Assembly (NCBI GenBank): GCA_019779905.1
Contig: JABAKE010000015.1
Span: 44,343-108,342 of the forward strand
DNA from: Modestobacter lapidis
GTDB taxonomy: Bacteria; Actinomycetota; Actinomycetes; Mycobacteriales; Geodermatophilaceae
Direction of reading: 5' to 3'
DNA: 64,000 nucleotides
Made by a program: the position numbers and the translations under genes. The notes beneath the pieces were generated by a model. It saw only the letters and a program-made list of their open reading frames with translations. It did not search any database and had not been told where the DNA came from. Positions 7,602 to 17,825 of the stretch are shown here, in pieces (positions within the stretch are counted from its first letter, which is position 1; each line of letters begins with the position of its first letter).

Positions 7602-9311
7602 ATGTCCCGCAGCCGCACTGCCGTCGTCAGCCTCGCCGTCGCCGTGCTGGTGGGCTCGGGCACCTCGGCGGCGAGCGCCGGCACGCCCGACCCGATCGGC
7701 CCGGTGCCCCCCGTGGACCTGCCGTGGGCCGGCTGCGGACTGACCGACGTCGGCGTCCAGGCAGGTGTCCAGTGCGCGCGGATCGACGTGCCGCTCGATC
7801 ACGACGACCCGGCCGGCGCGCAGGTGCAGATCGCCCTGGCACGGGTTCCGGCGACCGACCCGGCGCAGCGCATCGGGTCGCTGTTCTTCAACTTCGGCGG
7901 GCCGGGCGCCGCGGCCGTGGAGTCGCTGCAGAACGCCGGCGCCGAGCGCTTCGCCGTGCTCAACCAGCGCTTCGACATCGTCGCGTTCGACCCCCGGGGC
8001 GTGGGGAAGAGCAGCCCGGTGGTCGACTGCCAGGTCGGCCCGGGGGTGGCCGCACCGGAGCCCGAGCCGGTGCCGGCGCCCACGCCGATCGATCCGGGGA
8101 TCGACGCAGCGGAGGGCGACGCCGTGGACGCCGACGCCCTGGTCGCCGAGGCGCAGCGCTACGTCGACGCCTGCGTGGCGGCCAACGGCGAGCTCCTCGA
8201 GCACCTCTCGACCGCCAACGTCGCCCGGGACCTCGACATGCTCCGGGCCGCCGTCGGCGACGCGCAGCTCACCTACCTGGGCTGGTCCTACGGCACCTTC
8301 CTCGGCGCCACCTACGCCGCCCTCTTCCCCGACCGCTACCGCGCGCTGGTGCTCGACGGCGCCCTCGACCCGGAGCAGTACCTCGCCGACCCCGTCGCGC
8401 TCAGCACGGCGCAGTCCGCCGGGTTCGAGGAGGCGCTCGACCGGTTCCTGCTCGCCTGCGCCGCCGACCAGGTCGCCTGCTCCGGGTTCGGCGGCAGCGA
8501 CCCGGCCACCGCCTACGACGCCCTGCTGGCCGCGGCGGCGCAGACCCCGATCCCCGCGGACGGGTATGCCGTCGACCCCCGCCCGGTCACGAGGGACGAC
8601 GTCCTGGGCGTCACCGCCACGCTGCTCTACGCCAAGCAGGCCTGGGGCCTCCTGGCCGCCGCCCTCGCCCAGGGGGCCGCGGGCGACGGGTCGCTGCTCA
8701 GGGCGATCGTCTCCCAGATCGTCAGCCCGCCCGACCCCGACGGTTCCCCCGACTCGTCGACGGACCGCTTCGTCGCCATCACCGCCGCCGAGCGGGACTG
8801 GCCGCGGGACATCGACTCCTACCTGGCGCGCGGCGCGCGGGAGGCGACCGACTTCCCGCACTTCGGCAGCGCCTACGGCGAGCTCGTCTGGGCGCTGTGG
8901 CCGGTGCGCGACGAGGATGCCTACCGCGGTCCGTTCACCGTCGCCCCGTCGTCCGCGACCCCGCTGGTCATCGGCACCACCCACGATCCCGCGACGCCGT
9001 ACGCCGGTGCGCCGGCCCTCGTGGCGGAGCAGGGCAATGCCCGCCTGCTGACGATGGACGGCGACGGCCACACCGCCTACGGCGGGAACTCCGCCTGCAT
9101 CGACACCGCCACCGAGGCCTACCTGGTCGACCTCGTGCTCCCCGCGGAGGGCACGGTGTGCGCGCAGGAAGTGCCGTTCGAGGCCCCGGCGCTCGCGAGC
9201 GAGGAGGACGCGGGGACGCGCACCGGTGTGCGGCTGTCGGTGGCGGCCCCGGTCGGCAGCCCGGTGCTCGGCAGCCCGGTGCTCGGCAGCCCGGTGCGGA
9301 GCGGCCGCTGA
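7602..9311 (+). CDS. Secreted alpha/beta hydrolase, TAP-like (tripeptidyl aminopeptidase family)
   Basis: 569 residues. It begins with a Sec signal peptide (SRSRTAVVSLAVAVLVGS, cleavage near SAASAG). The hydrolase has an oxyanion segment FFNFGGPGAAA, nucleophile elbow GWSYG, Asp near THDPATP and a His in DGDGHTAYGGN, the usual arrangement of the S33/TAP group, which releases tripeptides or related substrates outside the cell. GGGAGG at 7591-7596 supports the ATG. The C-terminus ends in a Gly-Ser-Pro-Val-Leu repeat. Confidence 0.88.
   Translation: MSRSRTAVVSLAVAVLVGSGTSAASAGTPDPIGPVPPVDLPWAGCGLTDVGVQAGVQCARIDVPLDHDDPAGAQVQIALARVPATDPAQRIGSLFFNFGGPGAAAVESLQNAGAERFAVLNQRFDIVAFDPRGVGKSSPVVDCQVGPGVAAPEPEPVPAPTPIDPGIDAAEGDAVDADALVAEAQRYVDACVAANGELLEHLSTANVARDLDMLRAAVGDAQLTYLGWSYGTFLGATYAALFPDRYRALVLDGALDPEQYLADPVALSTAQSAGFEEALDRFLLACAADQVACSGFGGSDPATAYDALLAAAAQTPIPADGYAVDPRPVTRDDVLGVTATLLYAKQAWGLLAAALAQGAAGDGSLLRAIVSQIVSPPDPDGSPDSSTDRFVAITAAERDWPRDIDSYLARGAREATDFPHFGSAYGELVWALWPVRDEDAYRGPFTVAPSSATPLVIGTTHDPATPYAGAPALVAEQGNARLLTMDGDGHTAYGGNSACIDTATEAYLVDLVLPAEGTVCAQEVPFEAPALASEEDAGTRTGVRLSVAAPVGSPVLGSPVLGSPVRSGR
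9254..9298 (+). repeat. 15-bp in-frame tandem repeat, three copies
   Basis: The unit CGGCAGCCCGGTGCT occurs three times (the last ends in G) and encodes GSPVL-type repeats at the C-terminus of the TAP-like hydrolase. Copy number may vary between strains, altering tail length only. Confidence 0.85.
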
Positions 9312-9323
9312 GCGGCGGCCTCG

Positions 9324-10076
9324 TCAGGCGGCGGAGCTGCCGGCCGGCGGGCCCACCCGGTGGTCGTCCCGGCGGCGGCGGGCGGCCACCGCGGTGAGCC
9401 AGCCACTGACCGCCACGTAGTAGCCGACGTAGCCCAGCGAGAGGGCCACCACGAGCGGGTGCGGGTCGGGGTACTGGACCAGCAGCAGCGCGTAGGTGCC
9501 GACCCAGACCGCGGTGAGCAGCAGGCTCAGGGTACGCAGCGGCTGGGTGCGCGAGGGGTACAGGTAGTGCACCGGCACGAACACCAGCACGGAGCAGACG
9601 ACCAGGACGGCGGCGACCGCCGGCCGGCCGAGGTCGAGCACCACCGCGTAGAAGACGACGATGTTCCAGTAGCTGGGGAACCCGAGGAACGTGTGGTCGT
9701 CGGGCTTCGCGTCGACCCGGCAGAACTGGTAGCTCGACGCCAGCAGCGGCAGCGCGACGAGCACCCACCCCCACGGCCCGTCGGGGAGTGCGCCGACGGT
9801 CCAGAGCAGCACGAGCGGGGCGAAGACGAACGTCAGGTAGTCGATGATGTTGTCCAGCAGGGCGCCGTCGAACCAGGGGAGCGTCTCCTTGACCCGCGCA
9901 GTGCGGGCCAGCATGCCGTCGGTGCCGTCGATGACCAGGGCGACCAGCCCGATCCACAGCGCGGCGACGGCGTTCCCGTCGAGGGCGGCCAGCACGATCA
10001 GGAACGCCAGCACGGAGCCGCTCGCGGTGTAGAGGTGCACGGCCGCACCGGCCAGGCGTCGGTTGCGTGAGAACAC
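9324..10076 (-). CDS. pcs: Phosphatidylcholine synthase (CDP-alcohol phosphatidyltransferase)
   Basis: 250 residues, about eight transmembrane helices. The CDP-alcohol phosphotransferase motif is present as DGTDGMLAR, then G71, D75 and D79; the 12-residue spacing between AR and G matches phosphatidylcholine synthases rather than the usual 8. These enzymes condense choline with CDP-diacylglycerol in the membrane. The GTG at 10076 gives a normal family length, although its ribosome site is weak. It diverges from a phospholipid methyltransferase gene, so both known routes to phosphatidylcholine meet here. Confidence 0.86.
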   Translation of the reverse strand: MFSRNRRLAGAAVHLYTASGSVLAFLIVLAALDGNAVAALWIGLVALVIDGTDGMLARTARVKETLPWFDGALLDNIIDYLTFVFAPLVLLWTVGALPDGPWGWVLVALPLLASSYQFCRVDAKPDDHTFLGFPSYWNIVVFYAVVLDLGRPAVAAVLVVCSVLVFVPVHYLYPSRTQPLRTLSLLLTAVWVGTYALLLVQYPDPHPLVVALSLGYVGYYVAVSGWLTAVAARRRRDDHRVGPPAGSSAA

Positions 10077-10305
10077 CTGCTGCTGCCGCCCCGTCGTCCG
10101 TCGTCCCGGATGGCCGGCCGTGCGGAGGCCGGTCAGCTCGCTCGACCGAACTCTCCCACACCGTCCCCGGCCGGACCTCCCGGCTCGTCCGTGCCGCCGC
10201 CCGGCGGAATTTCCGGCCGTTCCGACGGTCCCGGACGCGCGCCGACGCCCCAGTCGTGACATCGTGCGTTCCGGCCGGACGTCGGCCCAGTGCCGGAGGG
10301 ACAGC

Positions 10306-10881
10306 ATGAGACAGCAGGTGACCGATCGGCTGCGCTTCCTGCGGGCCTTCGTGGCGAACCCGCGGCAGGTGGGCGCGGTGCTTCCCACGTCGCGCTCGGC
10401 GGTGCGGGACATGCTCGACCTCGCCGACCTCCCGGGCGCCGACCTCGTGGTCGAGCTCGGCGCAGGTACCGGCAGCCAGACCGGGCAGATCCTGGAGCGG
10501 CTGCGCCCCGGGGCGCGGTTGGTGGCCCTGGAGATCGACCCGGCGCTGGCCGAGCTGCTCTCCGCGCGCTACGACGACCCGCGGCTGCAGGTCGTCTGCG
10601 GCTCCGCGGAGCAGCTGTCCGACCACCTGGAGGGGCGGCTGGCCGACGTCCTCGTGTGCGCGCTGCCGTTCACCTCGCTCGATCAGGGGCTCCGCCGCCG
10701 GATCCTGGACCAGATGCCCCGTGCGCTGGCCGCCACGGGCACCGCCGTGGTGATCCAGTACTCGCCGCTGATCGAGTCCGAGCTCCGCCGGCGCTTCGGC
10801 TCGGTCCGACGGCGGATCTCCCCGCTGAACGTGCCGCCGGCCTGGCTGTTCGGCTGCACCGCGCCCGTCCGCACCGACTGA
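10306..10881 (+). CDS. PmtA-like phospholipid N-methyltransferase
   Basis: 191 residues with a class I SAM-binding motif (VVELGAGTGS), acidic loop (ALEIDPAL) and the N-terminal RLRFLRAFVANPRQVGAVLPTS typical of the Sinorhizobium/Rhodobacter-type phospholipid N-methyltransferase and related rRNA-dimethylase-like proteins. Expected reaction: stepwise methylation of phosphatidylethanolamine. GGAGGG lies 6 bp before the ATG. Divergent to pcs, supporting a lipid role. A different small-molecule methyltransferase cannot be excluded. Confidence 0.8.
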   Translation: MRQQVTDRLRFLRAFVANPRQVGAVLPTSRSAVRDMLDLADLPGADLVVELGAGTGSQTGQILERLRPGARLVALEIDPALAELLSARYDDPRLQVVCGSAEQLSDHLEGRLADVLVCALPFTSLDQGLRRRILDQMPRALAATGTAVVIQYSPLIESELRRRFGSVRRRISPLNVPPAWLFGCTAPVRTD

Positions 10882-11011
10882 GGACGACGCCGGGCCGACC
10901 ACCCGCGCACCCGGAGGCCCGGAAAATCGCTGGCGTCCGATGACTTCGCACCGCAGATTCCGTCAGAGGGTCGAGAGACGCTCTGCTCGGAGCGCACGGT
11001 GAGGAGCGGCG

Positions 11012-11992
11012 ATGACGGCACACGCACCACTCGCGATCGAGGCGACGGCCCTGGCCAGGTCCTTCGGGTCGACGCGGGCCGTCGACGGGGTCGACCTCGC
11101 CGTGCCGGCCGGCGCGATCTACGGCGTCCTCGGGCCGAACGGGGCCGGCAAGACGACGACCATCCGGATGCTGGCCACCCTGATCGAGCCCGACTCCGGG
11201 TCCGCCCGCGTGCTGGGGCACGACATCGTGACCGAGTCCGACGCCGTCCGCGGGCTGGTCAGCCTCACCGGCCAGCTCGCCTCCGTCGACGAGGAGCTCA
11301 CCGGCCGGGAAAACCTGGTGCTGCTGGGCCGGCTGCTCGGGCTGGGCCGGTCCGCGGCCCGCACCCGGGCCGACGAGCTGCTCGAGGCGTTCGGCATCGC
11401 CGAGGCGTCCGGCCGGCTGGTCAAGAACTTCTCCGGGGGCATGCGCCGCCGGCTGGACATCGCGGCGAGCATCGTGGTCACGCCGGAGCTGATGTTCCTC
11501 GACGAGCCGACGACGGGCCTGGACCCGCGGTCGCGCAACCAGGTCTGGGAGATCGCCCGCGCCCTGGCGGCCGAGGGGACGACGATCCTGCTCTGCACGC
11601 AGTACCTGGAGGAGGCCGACCAGCTGGCCGACGGCATCGCGGTGATCGACCGGGGGCGGGTCATCGCCGAGGGCACGCCCGGCCAGCTCAAGGCCTCGGT
11701 CGGCACCGGTGCCCTGCACGTGCGGCTGCTGGACGCCGGCTGTCGCGTGGACGCCGCCCGGCTGCTGGAGGGCGTGGTCGGCCCGGTGGTGCTCGAACCC
11801 GACCCGGCCGCGCTCTCCGCATCGTGCTCGGACGCCGACCGCGCGGCGACGGGGGTCGCCGAGCTATCCCGCGCGGGCTTCGGCATCGCGGAGTTCTCCC
11901 TCGCCCAGCCCAGCCTGGACGAGGTGTTCCTGGCCCTCACCGGCCACCTGACGGAGGAGTCCGACCGCACCCCCGAGGAGCAGGCGTCATGA
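11012..11992 (+). CDS. ABC transporter ATP-binding protein, DrrA-like
   Basis: 326 residues: Walker [10 protein letters not shown] (41-49), signature NFSGGMRRR, Walker [13 protein letters not shown] and a C-terminal extension as in daunorubicin-resistance (DrrA) ATPases. It would energise export through the membrane partner encoded next, with which it overlaps by ATGA. Substrate unknown; no antibiotic synthesis genes are nearby. Confidence 0.92.
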   Translation: MTAHAPLAIEATALARSFGSTRAVDGVDLAVPAGAIYGVLGPNGAGKTTTIRMLATLIEPDSGSARVLGHDIVTESDAVRGLVSLTGQLASVDEELTGRENLVLLGRLLGLGRSAARTRADELLEAFGIAEASGRLVKNFSGGMRRRLDIAASIVVTPELMFLDEPTTGLDPRSRNQVWEIARALAAEGTTILLCTQYLEEADQLADGIAVIDRGRVIAEGTPGQLKASVGTGALHVRLLDAGCRVDAARLLEGVVGPVVLEPDPAALSASCSDADRAATGVAELSRAGFGIAEFSLAQPSLDEVFLALTGHLTEESDRTPEEQAS

Positions 11993-12825
11993 GTACGGCC
12001 ACCCCGGCCACCGGCACCGCCGACACCCTCGCCGTCCGGCGGGCCATCGCCTCCACCGCGCGGCCGCCCCGTCCGGGGCGGTTGTCGACGGCGCTCACCT
12101 TCGGTTGGCGCGGGATGCTCAAGGTCAAGCACGTGCCCGAGCAGCTGCTGGACGTCACGGTGACGCCGGTGATGTTCGTGCTGATGTTCACCTACCTGTT
12201 CGGCGGCGCGATCGCCGGCTCCACGGCCGCCTACCTGCAGTACATCCTCCCGGGCATGCTGGTCATGTCGGTGCTGTTCACCACCGTCTACTCCGGCGTC
12301 TCGCTGAACACCGACCTGACCAAGGGGGTCGTCGACCGGTTCCGCTCGCTGCCCATCTGGCGGCCGGCGCCGCTGCTCGGGTCGTTGCTGGGCGACAGCG
12401 TCCGGTACGTCGTCGCCGGCACGGTGATCATCGTGCTCGGGCTCGTGCTGGGGTACCGGCCAGAAGGCGGTGCGCCGGGCGCGCTCGCGGCGCTGGCGCT
12501 CGTGGTGGTGTTCTCGTTCGGGCTGTCGTGGGTCTTCTCGGTGCTCGGGCTGCTGATGCGCTCCCCGAACGCGGTCATGAACGCGGGCTTCATGGCGATC
12601 TTTCCGCTCACGTTCCTGTCCAACGTGTTCGTCGACCCCAGCACGCTGCCCGGTCCGCTGGCGGCGTTCGTCGACGTCAACCCGATCTCGATCCTGGCCA
12701 CGGCGTCCCGCTCGCTGATGAGCGGTGCACCGGACGCGGGCGCCATCACCATCTCCCTCGTGGTCGCCGCCGCGCTGGCGCTGGTGTTCCTGCCGCTCAC
12801 CACGCGGCTGTACCGCAGCCGCTGA
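11989..12825 (+). CDS. ABC-2 type permease, DrrB-like
   Basis: 278 residues with six predicted membrane helices and the ABC-2 features [26 protein letters not shown] and the C-terminal [14 protein letters not shown] segment. It forms an exporter with the preceding ATPase, and the ATGA overlap implies coupled synthesis. The long N-terminal head (about 35 residues, Ala/Thr rich) is hydrophilic. Confidence 0.92.
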   Translation: MSTATPATGTADTLAVRRAIASTARPPRPGRLSTALTFGWRGMLKVKHVPEQLLDVTVTPVMFVLMFTYLFGGAIAGSTAAYLQYILPGMLVMSVLFTTVYSGVSLNTDLTKGVVDRFRSLPIWRPAPLLGSLLGDSVRYVVAGTVIIVLGLVLGYRPEGGAPGALAALALVVVFSFGLSWVFSVLGLLMRSPNAVMNAGFMAIFPLTFLSNVFVDPSTLPGPLAAFVDVNPISILATASRSLMSGAPDAGAITISLVVAAALALVFLPLTTRLYRSR

Positions 12826-12849
12826 CCGGCCGGCAGCGGGCCGGTCAGC
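12821..12849. terminator. Bidirectional hairpin between convergent genes
   Basis: A perfect 11-bp inverted repeat (GCTGACCGGCC / GGCCGGTCAGC) with a 7-nt loop. The stop codons of the ABC permease and of the opposing MFS gene both sit inside the arms. There is no T tract, as often in high-GC genomes. Confidence 0.65.
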
Positions 12850-14011
12850 CGGCCCGCTGCCAGCGGGCGCGCCCCCACACCGCGACCAGACCGAACGGAA
12901 CGATGCCGACGGCGGCGAGCAGGAAGATCGTGTCGTACCGGCCGGCGTCGGCCAGCCCGGCCACGGCCACCGCGGTGAGCGCGCTGCCGACGAACAGGGC
13001 GCCGGCGAACAGCGACACGATGGTGGCCCGCGCCGCGGGCAGCACCTCGGTGGCCCAGGTCTGCAGGGACGAGTGCAGCGCCGCCCAGGCCAGCCCGAGC
13101 AGCACGGTGACCCCGATCGCCACGGCGACCGACCGGGAGGCGGCCAAGGCCCCGCAGGCGGCCACCGCCGAGGCGGCGCCCAGGGCGATCAGCCGGTGCG
13201 GGTGCGCCCGCCGGGCGATCCGGCCGACCACGGTCGCGAAGACGAGCACGGCCGCGCCGTAGACGGCCATCACCCCGCCGGCGACGGCCGTCGGGGCGCC
13301 GGCGGACTCCACCGCCGGGGGCAGCAGGGTGAGGGCGCCGATCAGCACCCCGCCCTCGACGAAGGCCAGGCCGAGCACGAACAGGGCGGCGCGCGACCGG
13401 GCGACGATCAGCAGCGGCGCCAGGAGGTTCCGGTGCGACCGGGTGCGCGGCGGCTCGTCGAGGAAGCGCAGGGCCAGTGACAGCACCAGCGCGGCCAGCC
13501 CGGTCGCCACGAACACCGCCCGCCAGGTGATGAACTGGGCCACCAGGCCGGCGCCCACCGAGGCGGCCGCCGTTCCGAGGGCGACGCCGACCATCAGCCG
13601 GGTCAGCTCCCGCTGCCGGCCCCCCGCGGCCACGGTGTCGCCGACGTAGACCATCCCGGAGGGATAGGCCGCGCCGAAGAACGCACCGCCGACCCCGCGG
13701 GCGACCCCGAGGAGCAGGGCGGTCGGGGCGAAGGCGGCGGCCACCGCCGCCACCCCGGCGACCGCCACGGTGAGCCGGATGGTGCGCACCAGGCCCAGCC
13801 GGTCGGAGACCAGACCCCAGATCGGCTGGCAGAGCCCGTAGGCCAGGAAGTAGGCGCCGGCCGCCTGGACGATCGTCGACAGCGGAACGTCGAGGTCGGC
13901 GGCGATCGCGATGAGCATCGGCGGCATCGCGAAGCGGTCGATGGTGCTGACGAAGGCGTTGGCCTGCAGCAGCCGGATCGGGGACACCCGCCCGGACGAG
14001 GGCCTCGGCAC
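12845..14011 (-). CDS. MFS transporter
   Basis: 388 residues with twelve hydrophobic segments. Helix 2-3 loop WGLVSDRLGLVR is the MFS motif A, repeated weakly as VVGRIARRAHPHR in the second half. Family transporters of this size are proton-driven exporters; substrate unknown. The GTG at 14011 (VPRPSSGRVSP) was chosen because the preceding frame is low-complexity; no strong ribosome site is visible. It converges on the DrrAB-like exporter. Confidence 0.85.
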   Translation of the reverse strand: MPRPSSGRVSPIRLLQANAFVSTIDRFAMPPMLIAIAADLDVPLSTIVQAAGAYFLAYGLCQPIWGLVSDRLGLVRTIRLTVAVAGVAAVAAAFAPTALLLGVARGVGGAFFGAAYPSGMVYVGDTVAAGGRQRELTRLMVGVALGTAAASVGAGLVAQFITWRAVFVATGLAALVLSLALRFLDEPPRTRSHRNLLAPLLIVARSRAALFVLGLAFVEGGVLIGALTLLPPAVESAGAPTAVAGGVMAVYGAAVLVFATVVGRIARRAHPHRLIALGAASAVAACGALAASRSVAVAIGVTVLLGLAWAALHSSLQTWATEVLPAARATIVSLFAGALFVGSALTAVAVAGLADAGRYDTIFLLAAVGIVPFGLVAVWGRARWQRAG

Positions 14012-14174
14012 CGGCCGACCGTAGCCGGGGGCGGGCGGCGCCCGCCCCGGCACCTCGTCCCGGACGGACCGATACGCCGGTGTGCCGCGCCCCTCCCGTG
14101 TCGGACGTCCTCGAGAGCCGGGCGGCGTGCCTAGCATCGCGGGTCGACCACCAGACCTGCAGTGAGGACGTCCC

Positions 14175-16442
14175 GTGAGCCGAGACCGCGACGGCGGGCC
14201 GAGTCCGTTCCCGGTAGCGGTGCGGCCGCCCGGGGTGGCGCCGGGTGCGCCCGGCGCCGGCGGGGAACGCCGGGCGAGGGTGCGCGACCTGGGCGGGCTC
14301 CTCGGGGTCGTGGCCGCGGCCGGCGGCCTGGCCGCCGTTCTCGCCGTTCTCGCCGGAGCGGTCGGCTGGGGGCTGGCCGTCCGGTCGCTCGCCGCGCTCG
14401 CCGTGCTGGCGGTCGTGCACGGAGGTCTCGTCGCGCTCGCCGCGCCCCGGGTCGGGACCGCGGTCCGCATCGTGCTCAGCGTCGTCCTCGGACTGGCCAC
14501 CGCGGGCATCGCGGTGTGGCTCTCCGGGGTCGTCGACTGGTTCGCGCTGCGGTGGTTCGTCGCTGCGGCTCCCGCACTGGCCTGGCTCCACCCGTCGGCG
14601 CGGGCTGCCTGGTGGCCGGGCGCGGCGGCCGGCGACTGGCGGGACCGGATCGGTCACCACGGTCCGGCGCTGTGGGGCCTGGCCGTCGCCTGGGCCCTGG
14701 CCGCCCGCGCCCTGGCCGGCTACTACTCCCCGGTCGGGGACGGTGGCCCGTTCCGCCAGTTCTACGTCGACCTGCCGTGGCACATCGCGCTGACCGCAGA
14801 GGCGCTCGACCGGGCACCCACCGTCTACCCGTGGATCCCCGACGTCGGGATCGGGTACTCGTGGCTCTTCTTCGGGACCCTCGGCCTGCTGGGCAACCTG
14901 TCGGGCGCGACGGCGGCGCAGCTGGTCCTGTCGGTGGGCCCCGCCCTGCTGGCCCTGGTCGTGCCCGCGGCCCTCGTGGCGTGCACGTGGGTCGCCGGTC
15001 GCAGCCGGCTGGCCGCCGGGCTCGCGCCGGTCGTCTTCTCCCTCGCCCGCGCCCCCCTGTTCGGCCACACGGAGGGCGTGCAGATCACCCCACAGTGGGT
15101 GCTGATCAACCGCGACGCCACGAACGCGATGGTGCTGGCCGTCGTGCTGCTGCTGGTGGTGCGCCGGCAGCACACCGCCGGACGTGCGGAGCCGGCGAGA
15201 CGCCCGGCGGCCGCGCCCTTCCTGCTCGTCGTGTTCCTGATCGCATTCGCCGCGGCGGGATCCCGGGGCGGTGCCGTGGTGCCCATCCTCGGCGCGGCGG
15301 GGCTGTCGTGGCTGCTCTCCCTCCGAAACGGCGACGAGCGGCGGGACACCACCTGGTCCCTGAGCGTCATCGGCCTCGCGGTGGTCTGCGCCACCGTCGC
15401 GGTGACCCGGTCGTCCGGCAGCTTCCGGGTCGACCCGCTCAGCTTCCTGCCCGTGCAGGTGGCCGCATGGGGGCCGATCCCGGTGGCGACGCTGGCGTCG
15501 CTCGTCGTGATGCTCGCGATGACCGGGGCGGTCGCGCTGGTCGGTCGGTGGCTTCCCCCGGCGCGTCCGGCGGTGCCGGTGCTGGCCGGCGCCGCGCTGG
15601 CCGGGATCGTCGGCCTGACGCTCTTCGGCCACCCGTCCTTCTCCCAGCTCTACTTCTTCCATGCCGGCTGGCCGGTGATCGTGGTCGGCCTCGCCCTCGT
15701 CCTGGCCGTCGCGGTGGGCGCACTCGGGCCGCTCGTGCTGCTCGTCCTGGCCGTCGGCGTGCTCGCCGCCCAGGTGCTCCTCGACCCGCCTGACCTGCTG
15801 CCACCCACCCCGTGGCCGATCCGGCTGGCGGTGGTCGCCGTGCTGGCGCTGCTGGTGATCGGCGGCCTGACCGCGGCGCTGGCCCGGGTGCACGGGTGGC
15901 GACGGACCACGGCCCTGACGCTGCCCGTGCTGCTGCTGGCCCTGCAGCCCTGGGCGCTGCCCGAGGTCGTGCACCCGGCCGCCGTCGTCACCGCCGCGCC
16001 GACGCAGGGCTCGGTGAGCGACGGGCAGCTCGCCCTGCTCGCCGAGCTGCGCGAGCGCTCCGACCCCGACGACCTGGTCGCGACCAACAAGCACTGCCTC
16101 GGGGGCACGGTGGCGACGGGCACCTGCGACGCGCGGTGGTTCACCGTGGCCGCCTTCGCCGAGCGCCGGGTGCTCGTGGAGGGCTGGTCCTACGACTACA
16201 CCTGGACGTCGTCGGGGAACGACAACCTGGAGCCCTACTGGGATCCGGCCCTGCTGCGGGCCAACGACGGCTTCATCGCCGATCCCGGTCCGGCGACCTG
16301 CCGTGTCCTGCGGGACGCCGGCGTCCGGTGGATCTTCGTCGACCACCGGGAGCCCTGGAGCCCGCGCATCGCCGATTTCGCCGAGCCGGTGGGCGCCGTC
16401 GAGGACGCGTCGCTGTACCGGCTCGACGAGGAGTGCGCCTGA
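14175..16442 (+). CDS. Large polytopic membrane protein, possible GT-C-type glycosyltransferase
   Basis: 755 residues with about sixteen hydrophobic segments, a soluble loop (FYVDLPWHIALTAEAL, TVYPWIPDVGIGYSW) after the fourth or fifth helix, and a C-terminal domain of about 150 residues ending in SLYRLDEECA. The architecture resembles GT-C lipid-linked sugar transferases and related envelope proteins with His/Asp in the first large loop. I do not recognise the exact family. GAGGA at 14164 supports the GTG start. Confidence 0.6.
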   Translation: MSRDRDGGPSPFPVAVRPPGVAPGAPGAGGERRARVRDLGGLLGVVAAAGGLAAVLAVLAGAVGWGLAVRSLAALAVLAVVHGGLVALAAPRVGTAVRIVLSVVLGLATAGIAVWLSGVVDWFALRWFVAAAPALAWLHPSARAAWWPGAAAGDWRDRIGHHGPALWGLAVAWALAARALAGYYSPVGDGGPFRQFYVDLPWHIALTAEALDRAPTVYPWIPDVGIGYSWLFFGTLGLLGNLSGATAAQLVLSVGPALLALVVPAALVACTWVAGRSRLAAGLAPVVFSLARAPLFGHTEGVQITPQWVLINRDATNAMVLAVVLLLVVRRQHTAGRAEPARRPAAAPFLLVVFLIAFAAAGSRGGAVVPILGAAGLSWLLSLRNGDERRDTTWSLSVIGLAVVCATVAVTRSSGSFRVDPLSFLPVQVAAWGPIPVATLASLVVMLAMTGAVALVGRWLPPARPAVPVLAGAALAGIVGLTLFGHPSFSQLYFFHAGWPVIVVGLALVLAVAVGALGPLVLLVLAVGVLAAQVLLDPPDLLPPTPWPIRLAVVAVLALLVIGGLTAALARVHGWRRTTALTLPVLLLALQPWALPEVVHPAAVVTAAPTQGSVSDGQLALLAELRERSDPDDLVATNKHCLGGTVATGTCDARWFTVAAFAERRVLVEGWSYDYTWTSSGNDNLEPYWDPALLRANDGFIADPGPATCRVLRDAGVRWIFVDHREPWSPRIADFAEPVGAVEDASLYRLDEECA

Positions 16443-16515
16443 CGCCGGGCTGGTGACGACGCCGGCGGCACGGGTGCGCAGAGCCTGGCCGGGCGGGCTC
16501 GGCAGGCGGCGTCAG
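16439..16515. terminator. Inverted repeat carrying both convergent stop codons
   Basis: CTGACGCC (16439-16446) and GGCGTCAG (16508-16515) are perfectly complementary and contain the stop codons of the two convergent genes. The 61-nt loop is long, so a terminator role is only possible. Confidence 0.35.
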
Positions 16516-17321
16516 CGCCGGGGAGCCGCCCAGGGGTCCTCGGGGTCGAAGTCGTCGGGCTCGTCGTCGGTGCCGCCGGCCGCGGGCGGACCACCCGCCG
16601 GGCGCGGCTCCGCGCGCCGGGCGGCGGCCTCCAGGGCGGCGTCCCGCTCGGCCTGGCGCCGGGCGCGCTCCAGCCGGGCGTCCTCCCGCACCTGCCGGCG
16701 GGACGGCGTGCCGTCCTCGTTGGTGAGCTGCCACCAGGTGTCCTGCTGCCGGGCCAGCGCCACGCCGGCGACGACCAGCCCGACCGGGATGACGTAGGCG
16801 GCCACCCGCTCCATGCCGCCCTCGCCCAGGCCGAGGAACACCACGGCACCGAAGAAGACCGTGCCGACCACGCCGACCAGGCCGAGCACAGCCAGCGTGG
16901 TGCCCAGCGCCTCCGACCGCGGTCGCACGCCGTAGGCCAGCGCGATCAGCCCCAGCCCGCCGCCGAGCAGGTGTACGCCGGCGGCGACCTGGTGCACGGT
17001 CGCGTTGCCGTCGGCGGGGAAGACACCCACCAGCAGCACGCCGGCCCCGGCGACCACCAGCAGCACGCGGGCCAGCCGGCCGCCGGTGCCGGCCAGCCCG
17101 GGGCCGAGCAGCAGCGCCCCGGCGGCGATCAGCAGCCCCTGGACGACGAAGGAGGCGTTCATCGGCGTCGCGGCCGGCGAGGCCGCCGTCCCGAGGTCGC
17201 TGATCACGTCCGCCGAGTACGAGTAGCCGTCGAACCGCAGCGCGGCGATCGCCTCGACGACGAAGAACTGCAGCGTCAGCAGCCAGGCCAGGCCGCCCCA
17301 GCGGTACCGCGAAGGAGTCAC
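16512..17321 (-). CDS. DUF998-type membrane protein
   Basis: 269 residues. Five to six membrane helices in the first 200 residues with the DUF998-like features [20 protein letters not shown] after helix 1 and [20 protein letters not shown] between helices 3 and 4. A charged coiled region and an acidic Asp/Glu/Pro tail form the cytoplasmic end. Function of the family is unknown. Confidence 0.78.
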   Translation of the reverse strand: MTPSRYRWGGLAWLLTLQFFVVEAIAALRFDGYSYSADVISDLGTAASPAATPMNASFVVQGLLIAAGALLLGPGLAGTGGRLARVLLVVAGAGVLLVGVFPADGNATVHQVAAGVHLLGGGLGLIALAYGVRPRSEALGTTLAVLGLVGVVGTVFFGAVVFLGLGEGGMERVAAYVIPVGLVVAGVALARQQDTWWQLTNEDGTPSRRQVREDARLERARRQAERDAALEAAARRAEPRPAGGPPAAGGTDDEPDDFDPEDPWAAPRR

Positions 17322-17401
17322 GGGAACCGATCCTCCCAGCCGCGGCCGTGCCCGGCCGGGAGGGTGACCCGGGAGGGATCCGCAACCGGCAGAGTGGCCC
17401 C

Positions 17402-17734
17402 GTGACGCTGCGCTCGATCGCCCTCTTCCTGCTCGCCGCCGTGCTCGAGATCGGTGGCGCCTGGCTGGTCTGGCAGGGGCTGCGCGACTCCCGCGGCTGG
17501 GCGTGGGTGGGCGCCGGCGTGGTTGCCCTGGGCCTGTACGGCGTGGTGGCGACCCTCCAGACCGATGCGGCCTTCGGCCGGGTGCTGGCCGCCTACGGCG
17601 GGGTGTTCATCGCCGGGTCGCTGTTGTGGGCGGCGGTCGCCGACGGCTACCGGCCCGACCGGTGGGACGTCATCGGGGCGGCGGTCTGCCTGGTCGGGGT
17701 CGGGTTGATCATGTACGCGCCGCGGAACGGGTGA
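17402..17734 (+). CDS. YnfA/UPF0060 family small membrane protein
   Basis: 110 residues, four membrane helices, with the family hallmarks [40 protein letters not shown] and the C-terminal GRVD-type helix ending MYAPRNG. Relatives belong to the drug/metabolite transporter superfamily; function is uncertain. The GTG start lacks a strong ribosome site. Confidence 0.9.
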   Translation: MTLRSIALFLLAAVLEIGGAWLVWQGLRDSRGWAWVGAGVVALGLYGVVATLQTDAAFGRVLAAYGGVFIAGSLLWAAVADGYRPDRWDVIGAAVCLVGVGLIMYAPRNG

Positions 17735-17825
17735 GCCCCGGCATCCGCAGCACCTCGGCGTCCGCGGCCGGCCGGCCGGGGGACCGTTGCATCGTGCCGC
17801 GGATCACAGGAGCAGGCTCGGCGGC

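Noticed and set aside
10882..11011. Antibiotic biosynthesis cluster around the DrrAB-like exporter
   Set aside because: No polyketide, peptide synthetase or tailoring genes flank it; the similarity to DrrAB alone does not support it.
12288..16346. 1352-codon open frame on the minus strand
   Set aside because: It lies antisense to a clear ABC permease and membrane protein gene and has low-complexity Arg/Gly/Pro/His composition, as expected for shadow frames in very GC-rich DNA.
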